Shown piece by piece: positions 59,909 through 64,000 of a stretch of DNA of 64,000 bases. Origin of the DNA: Aeromicrobium sp. Root344 (GTDB lineage: Bacteria > Actinomycetota > Actinomycetes > Propionibacteriales > Nocardioidaceae); contig NZ_LMDH01000001.1 of the NCBI RefSeq assembly GCF_001425755.1, positions 2,928,852 to 2,992,851 of the forward strand, read 5' to 3'. Both the position numbers and the translations under genes were made by a program. The notes beneath the pieces were generated by a model that saw only the letters and a list, made by a program, of their open reading frames with translations, searched no databases and was not told where the DNA came from. Position 1 is the stretch's first letter. Every line of letters starts with the position of its first letter.

Positions 59909-60916
59909 TCAGCCGATGGCCGTGCCGACCCGCTCGGAGAACTCGACGAGGCGGTTGGAGAAGCCCCACTCGTTGTCGTACCAGCCGAGCACCTTGACCT
60001 GTCGGCCGACGGCCTCGGTCAGTGGCGCGTCGAAGATCGACGAGTGCGGGTTGCCGACGATGTCCGCGGAGACCAGCGGCGCCTCGGAGTACTGAAGGTA
60101 GCGCCGCAGCGCCTCGGACTCGGCGGCTTCGCGAAACGCAGCGTTGACCTCGTCGACGGTGGCCGCCTGCTTCAGCACGACGGTGAAGTCGGTGATCGAG
60201 CCGACTGGAACGGGGACACGCAGCGACGCTCCAGTCAGGAGCCCGTCGAGCTCGGGGATGATCTTGCCGATCGTGCTTGCCGCGCCCGAGGACGTGGGAA
60301 TGATCGACAACGCTGCCGCGCGTGCCCGGCGCAGGTCCGAGTGCGGCGCGTCGTGCAGCCGCTGGTCGCCCGTGTAGGCGTGGATCGTCGTCATGAGACC
60401 GGACTCGATGCCGAACGAATCGCGGAGCACCTTGGCCAGGGGCGCCAGCGAGTTCGTGGTGCAGGAGCCGTTGGAGAACACGTCGTACGAGTCAGGGTCG
60501 AGCGCGTCGTCGTTCACGCCGAGCACGAACGTCGGCACGTCGCCCTTGGCGGGTGCCGAGACGATGACCTTCTTGGCGCCGCCCTTCAGGTGGGCCGCTG
60601 CCGACCCGCCGTCGGTGTAGCGGCCCGTGGACTCGATGACAATGTCGGCGCCGACGTCGGCCCACGAGATCGCGGCCGGGTCGGGCTCCGCGAACACGGT
60701 CATGCGCCTGTCGCCGAGAGTGATGGCGCCGTCCTCGACCCCGACGCCGTCGAGATGGCCGGAGATCGAGTCCCACTCGAGCAGGGTCGCCAGGGTCCGG
60801 GCGTCGGTGAGGTCGTTGACCGCGACCACCTCGACGTCTGCGTCGTTGGCGAGGGCCGCGCGCAGGTAGCTGCGGCCGATGCGCCCGAATCCGTTGATGC
60901 CAATACGTACGGTCAT
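59909..60916 (-). CDS. gap: glyceraldehyde-3-phosphate dehydrogenase
   Basis: A 335-residue type I GAPDH. VRIGINGFGRIGRSYLRAAL at residues 3-22 binds NAD. The catalytic Cys lies in SNGSCTTNSLAPL near 152, and ASTIGKIIPELDG near 210 and WYDNEWGFSNRLVEF near 313 are conserved. VNDLTD at the end of the second strand fits NAD preference. It is not linked to pgk or tpi here; instead its ATG overlaps the stop of a TetR gene. Confidence 0.95.
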   Translation of the reverse strand: MTVRIGINGFGRIGRSYLRAALANDADVEVVAVNDLTDARTLATLLEWDSISGHLDGVGVEDGAITLGDRRMTVFAEPDPAAISWADVGADIVIESTGRYTDGGSAAAHLKGGAKKVIVSAPAKGDVPTFVLGVNDDALDPDSYDVFSNGSCTTNSLAPLAKVLRDSFGIESGLMTTIHAYTGDQRLHDAPHSDLRRARAAALSIIPTSSGAASTIGKIIPELDGLLTGASLRVPVPVGSITDFTVVLKQAATVDEVNAAFREAAESEALRRYLQYSEAPLVSADIVGNPHSSIFDAPLTEAVGRQVKVLGWYDNEWGFSNRLVEFSERVGTAIG

Positions 60917-61503
60917 GTGGTTCTCCTCGGGGTCGTGGTGCTGGAGGGTGCTGCTGCGTGCAGCAGGTCGATGGCGCCGGCGCACGCCTGCTCGAACGGT
61001 GCCGGGTCCTGTTGGGCGATGGCGAGCACGTAGCCGCCTTGGATCACCGACATCAAGGTCTGCGCAAGCCGTTCGGCGTCGAGATCCTCCGGCAGCTCGC
61101 CCACGGCGATCGCCTCGCGCAGCACGTTCGTCCAGCTCGCGTGCGTCTGTGCGAAGGCGCGCGCCACGGGGGCGAGCAGCACGGGATCCTCGCGGACCTG
61201 GGGATCCTGCGTCATGCGGCCGACCTTGCAGCCCTTGAGGGCGTCGCGCTCGCGGGTCAGGTAGGCCTCGATCCGCGCCATCGGATCGCCCGGGCGGTCC
61301 AGGTCGGAGGTCGCCGGCAGCGCGTCGTCGACGTTGCGCTCGAGCGCAGCGAGCGCGAGATCCCGCTTGGTGGGGAAGTGGTGGTACATGCTGCCCTGTC
61401 CGACGCCCGACCTCTGGCGTACGTCACGGGGGCTCGTGTCGGCGTAGCCGCGCTCCCACAGGAGCTGGCTCATGGTCTCGACCAGAAGGTCTCGGGAGCT
61501 CAT
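60913..61503 (-). CDS. TetR-family regulator coupled to gap
   Basis: A 196-residue TetR protein. The helix-turn-helix at 10-55 (YADTSPRDVRQRSGVGQGSM then YHHFPTKRDLALAALE) is clear and the C-terminal ligand domain is of the AcrR/TetR_C type. The last residues are Ser/Thr/Pro-rich. ATG 61503 lies 6 nt after TAGGCT on this strand. Its stop overlaps the gap ATG (ATGA), so regulator and enzyme are co-translated. The TACC-N4-GGTA site upstream suggests self-control. Confidence 0.88.
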   Translation of the reverse strand: MSSRDLLVETMSQLLWERGYADTSPRDVRQRSGVGQGSMYHHFPTKRDLALAALERNVDDALPATSDLDRPGDPMARIEAYLTRERDALKGCKVGRMTQDPQVREDPVLLAPVARAFAQTHASWTNVLREAIAVGELPEDLDAERLAQTLMSVIQGGYVLAIAQQDPAPFEQACAGAIDLLHAAAPSSTTTPRRTT

Positions 61504-61509
61504 GGCAAC

Positions 61510-61531
61510 AGCCTATACATACCAGTAGGTA
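61510..61531 (-). promoter_or_regulatory. TetR-gap promoter with inverted-repeat operator
   Basis: TACC (61520-61523), 4 nt, GGTA (61528-61531) lies directly upstream of the -10 TAGGCT (61515-61510), within the usual spacer region of the promoter. Binding of the TetR protein there would block its own transcript and gap. Confidence 0.5.
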
Positions 61532-61563
61532 CAGAACGAGTCGGGCGCCTCCAAGACGTACGA

Positions 61564-61589
61564 GTCCCCGGTCCCGAAGGACCGGGGAC
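61564..61589 (-). terminator. strong hairpin with TTCG tetraloop after CBS gene
   Basis: GTCCCCGGTCC (61564-61574) and GGACCGGGGAC (61579-61589) form a perfect 11-bp stem; on the CBS transcript the loop is TTCG, an exceptionally stable tetraloop. It separates the CBS gene from the TetR promoter. Confidence 0.7.
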
Positions 61590-61604
61590 CGCTGGACGGA
61601 CGCG

Positions 61605-62036
61605 TCAGCCGTCGTTGCTGGGCGCTCCGGAGATCGCCTCGACGAGCTCGCCGACGCGGTCCTCCGGCAGGTTCTTGGCGATGTCTGCCTGGCTGACGAT
61701 GCCGACGAGGTCGTGGCCGTCGATCACCGGCAGCCGACGTACGGCGTGCTCCGTCATGGTGTGGAGCGCCTCCTCGATCGAGTCGTCCGCGCCGATCGTC
61801 ACGGGCTTGCCGTCTGCGAACTCCCCGGCAGTCCTGGTGTTGGGGTCTCCGCCTTCGGCGATGCAGTTCACGACGATGTCGCGATCCGTGAGCATGCCCT
61901 TGAGCCGGTGGTCCTCGCCGCAGATGGGCAGGGCTCCGACGCCGAGGTCGCGCATCTTGCGCGCCGCCTCGACGAGCGTGTCGCCGGCATCGACGCAGTC
62001 GGCTCCGCCGGTCATGATCTCTCGTGCTGTGGTCAT
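61605..62036 (-). CDS. CBS-domain protein similar to hypoxic response protein Hrp1
   Basis: A 143-residue protein made of two CBS motifs. MTTAREIMTGGADCVDAGDT, GALPICGEDHRLKGMLTDRD and RRLPVIDGHDLVGIVSQADI align well with mycobacterial Hrp1 (Rv2626c), including the Cys pair in ADCVD and PICGE that binds zinc there. Hrp1 is induced by hypoxia through DosR; no DosR palindrome is seen here, but a SigB-type promoter is present at 62074-62098. GGAGG lies 6 nt before ATG 62036. Confidence 0.88.
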   Translation of the reverse strand: MTTAREIMTGGADCVDAGDTLVEAARKMRDLGVGALPICGEDHRLKGMLTDRDIVVNCIAEGGDPNTRTAGEFADGKPVTIGADDSIEEALHTMTEHAVRRLPVIDGHDLVGIVSQADIAKNLPEDRVGELVEAISGAPSNDG

Positions 62037-62073
62037 GTGAACCTCCATCCAGTTGTTGGGGAACACCCGGGCC

Positions 62074-62098
62074 GTACCCACCGACTCCGCGGCATAAC
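62074..62098 (-). promoter_or_regulatory. SigB/SigF-type promoter candidate for CBS gene
   Basis: Minus strand GTTA (62098-62095), 15 nt, GGGTAC (62079-62074), giving a leader of about 30 nt. The pattern matches the stress-sigma elements at 12775 and 49851. Confidence 0.5.
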
Positions 62099-62125
62099 GG
62101 CCGGCCTTCGTGGAACGATGTCGCC

Positions 62126-62341
62126 ATGACTCAAGACGGACGTGCCGTGATGGTCCTCGACAAGCCCCTGGTCTGCCAGGTCTGCGGCAACGACCGCTTC
62201 CTGCAGCGCGAGATCAAGATGCAGACGACTGGCCTGACGTTCTTCGACCTCGACTTCCTCAACGAGTCCGCCGACGGCGTGGTTTGCGATCGCTGCGGCT
62301 ACGTCCACATGTTCGCGGCGCGCGTCCACGAGTGGCAGTGA
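62126..62341 (+). CDS. small zinc-ribbon protein
   Basis: A 71-residue protein with two Cys pairs, LVCQVCGNDRF near residue 17 and VVCDRCGYVHMF near 54, forming a zinc ribbon. The middle, MQTTGLTFFDLDFLNESADG, is conserved in small nucleic-acid-binding-like proteins of unknown role. ATG 62126 is the start; it is 12 nt upstream of the methyltransferase gene and probably co-transcribed. Confidence 0.8.
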   Translation: MTQDGRAVMVLDKPLVCQVCGNDRFLQREIKMQTTGLTFFDLDFLNESADGVVCDRCGYVHMFAARVHEWQ

Positions 62342-62353
62342 ACGTCTCAGTCG

Positions 62354-63133
62354 ATGCCGACGCCTGACGTCCGCGCGATTGCTGCGCGGCTTCGGGCGTC
62401 GGGCAGCGTGTTCGCCGAGGACGAGGCCGCGGTGCTCGTCGCCGAGGCGCGGACGTCCGACGAGCTGGAGTTGATGATCGAGCGGCGGGTTGCCGGACTG
62501 CCGCTCGAGGTCATCGTCGGGTGGGCTGAGTTCTGCGGTCGGCGCATCGCGGTCGAGCCAGGTGTGTTCGTGCCGCGCAGGCGGACGGAGGCGGTGGTCC
62601 GCGAGGCGGTCGCTGTCGGGCGTACGGGCGCGGTTGTGCTCGATCTGTGCTGCGGGACCGGGGCCGTCGGGGCTGCGATCGATGACGCGCTGGGTGGCGT
62701 GGAGCTCTATGCGTCGGACGTCGACACCGCCGCAGTGAGATGCGCGCGTCGCAACCTCGAGCCGCTCGGGGGTCTGGTGTTCGAGGGCGACCTGTACGAA
62801 CCGTTGCCGGCATCGCTGCGGGGGCGCGTCGACCTGCTCGTGGTCAACGCACCGTACGTGCCGACGGATGCCATTGCGCTCATGCCACCCGAGGCGCGCG
62901 ACCACGAGCCCCATGTGACCCTCGACGGGGGAGCGGACGGCATCGGCATCCAGCGGCGGGTGGCTGCCCGCGCGAGTGAGTGGCTGGCGCCCGGGGGACA
63001 CCTGCTGATCGAGACGAGTCGTGAGCAGGCCGCCCTGACGAGTGCGGCGTTCCGCGAAGGTGGGCTGACGCCGGAGGTGCGCCGAGCCGAGGACGTCGAC
63101 GGAACTGTCGTGATTGGCGGACACGCCCGTTGA
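62354..63133 (+). CDS. PrmC-related putative N5-glutamine methyltransferase
   Basis: A 259-residue methyltransferase of the HemK/PrmC-related group. PLEVIVGWAEFCGRRIAVEP near residue 50 and PRRRTEAVV near 74 resemble the PrmC linker. VLDLCCGTGAVGAAI near 95 binds SAM. The catalytic motif is NAPYVP near 168 rather than NPPY, as is known for this subgroup. It probably modifies a protein glutamine but is unlikely to be the main release-factor enzyme, which normally lies next to prfA. Confidence 0.85.
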   Translation: MPTPDVRAIAARLRASGSVFAEDEAAVLVAEARTSDELELMIERRVAGLPLEVIVGWAEFCGRRIAVEPGVFVPRRRTEAVVREAVAVGRTGAVVLDLCCGTGAVGAAIDDALGGVELYASDVDTAAVRCARRNLEPLGGLVFEGDLYEPLPASLRGRVDLLVVNAPYVPTDAIALMPPEARDHEPHVTLDGGADGIGIQRRVAARASEWLAPGGHLLIETSREQAALTSAAFREGGLTPEVRRAEDVDGTVVIGGHAR

Positions 63134-63152
63134 TTCAGTGCCACCATGCGTC

Positions 63153-64000
63153 ATGCGAGTGCGAGAGCTTGTCATCGGCGCCGTGACGGTGGCCTGCCTG
63201 GCTGCCTGCACGTCCGGCTCAAACGAACCGGCGAAGTCGAAGCCGACCAAGGACGTCGTCCGTACGATCGATCCTTCGAAGGCCACGACGATGAAGCTCG
63301 GCGAGGACCTCAAGATCGTCGCCCAGCTGCCGAGCACGTTCGAGAAGCAGGACACCTACTTCCGCGGTTTCACCGCGGACGGGAAAGTCCTGGGAAGCGT
63401 GTCGCTGCCCGAGAAGCCGAAGAACGACGGGATGGTGGGCGGCGAGCTCACGACGCAGGCATACCCCGTGCTGTACGACGTGGCGACGAAGAAGTTCACC
63501 GTCCTGGACCACCGCAAGCGCAGACGGAACACGGCGGTCTGGAGCATCGTCAGCTCGGGCGACTTCGTGGTGTGGCTGGAGTCTCCCGAGACCACCGCCA
63601 GCAGCTCCGCCGTCGCGATCTACTCGTACGACCGGCGCAGCAAGAAAGTCGCGGAGCTGTTCAGCACGGATCCTCCCGACAGCATCATGAACGGGGGCGA
63701 CGATCTGGCCGTCTGGGATGGCACTGCGTACTTCAGCAGGTTCGCGTGCTGCCGGAAACGTGACCGCGGGAACGCCGCGGTGTACTCGGTGCCGATCGAC
63801 GGTTCTGCTCCGGCCACGGTGCTGGTCAAGGGCGGCAAGTGGGTGGACCTCGCTGGGGGTTCCCTGACGTACGAGATGAGGGACAAGCAATTCAGCCGCG
63901 ACCTCGAGACCGGTGAGACGAAGCCGGTGCCGGTCAGCCCACGTGCGAAGGATCCGGGCTTCTGCGGGGCCGAGCTCACCGCGTCGTTCGAGACCTTGTG
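63153..64000 (+). CDS. lipoprotein, possible beta-propeller fold, cut by window end
   Basis: The first 282 codons of a secreted protein that runs off the right edge. MRVRELVIGAVTVACLAAC is a lipoprotein signal with the lipid-attachment Cys at residue 19, followed by a Ser/Lys/Pro-rich linker. The rest alternates short hydrophobic strands with Trp/Tyr and Asp-rich turns (FVVWLESPE, LAVWDGTAYFS, VYSVPIDG), which suggests TolB/WD-like blades. A CCRK doublet lies near residue 197. Function unknown. Confidence 0.75.
   Translation, partial: MRVRELVIGAVTVACLAACTSGSNEPAKSKPTKDVVRTIDPSKATTMKLGEDLKIVAQLPSTFEKQDTYFRGFTADGKVLGSVSLPEKPKNDGMVGGELTTQAYPVLYDVATKKFTVLDHRKRRRNTAVWSIVSSGDFVVWLESPETTASSSAVAIYSYDRRSKKVAELFSTDPPDSIMNGGDDLAVWDGTAYFSRFACCRKRDRGNAAVYSVPIDGSAPATVLVKGGKWVDLAGGSLTYEMRDKQFSRDLETGETKPVPVSPRAKDPGFCGAELTASFETL

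Noticed and set aside
62037..62125. DosR-type palindrome expected before an Hrp1-like gene
   Set aside because: No match to the DosR box on either strand; a SigB-type promoter is the better-supported signal.

Overview
The window is a contiguous piece of a high-GC actinobacterial chromosome. The gene order, leaderless promoters, DUF3052/DUF3145/DUF3515 families, C+ form of L28, homodimeric AceE and single-domain regulators suggest Nocardioidaceae (an Aeromicrobium- or Nocardioides-like organism). The family assignment is inference. I see no insertion sequence, prophage, CRISPR array or replication origin.

Layout. 1-2.8 kb: end of uppS, a fumarylacetoacetase-family gene, gltX, tRNA-Gln and tRNA-Glu. 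2.9-12.6 kb: an accessory island centred on a histidine kinase/response regulator pair (7789-9761). Around it lie a DUF2231 protein, a 46-residue membrane protein, a ZIP transporter, two COG4705-type membrane proteins, a DedA protein, a PAP2 phosphatase and a GT-C glycosyltransferase/Dol-P-Man-synthase-like/GtrA operon. Six promoters in this island share one exact architecture: TCAGG-N6-(T/G)CAGG, 10 nt, a -10 hexamer, 6-8 nt, start codon. I read them as the direct-repeat sites of the local OmpR-type regulator. DedA, PAP2, the synthase, GtrA and the GT-C enzyme belong to families that handle polyprenyl phosphate, so the island looks like an undescribed two-component regulon for lipid-carrier recycling and envelope glycosylation, linked to metal or ion transport. 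12.7-21.8 kb: a solo ANTAR protein, a LysR-linked methyltransferase/LLM oxidoreductase/hydrolase operon, small membrane proteins, Ada-AlkA plus Ogt alkylation repair, and two Lys-rich Rho_N-type paralogues.

21.8-46.6 kb is mostly conserved housekeeping: IclR-type regulator and leuCD; plsC, gpsA; a transsulfuration-type PLP enzyme; ddl, DUF3515, a RAM-domain protein, thiL; rpmB; the DAK2 protein, recG, rsmD, coaD; dinB; DUF177, rpmF, rnc, mutM; dgt and dnaG. Between dgt and dnaG is an unusual protein that joins a cysteine-peptidase-like domain, a peptidoglycan-binding repeat and an endonuclease/exonuclease/phosphatase domain.

46.6-64 kb: a small sigma factor whose reading frame ends inside tRNA-Asn, tRNA-Met, PIG-L deacetylase, VOC and HAD proteins, a GAF-ANTAR regulator, DUF3145, a membrane-anchored acyl-carrier-protein fusion, an RDD/PAP2 membrane protein, aceE, DUF3052, an AhpE-type peroxiredoxin, tRNA-Val, a class III adenylate cyclase, a TetR-gap operon, an Hrp1-like CBS protein, a zinc ribbon protein, a PrmC-related methyltransferase and the start of a lipoprotein. 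Many genes have a TAnnnT-like -10 hexamer only 6-8 nt before the start codon, so leaderless transcription is common and helped fix starts. Three genes (12868, 49824, 62036) have GTTN-N14/15-GGGTAN elements resembling SigB/SigF-family promoters.
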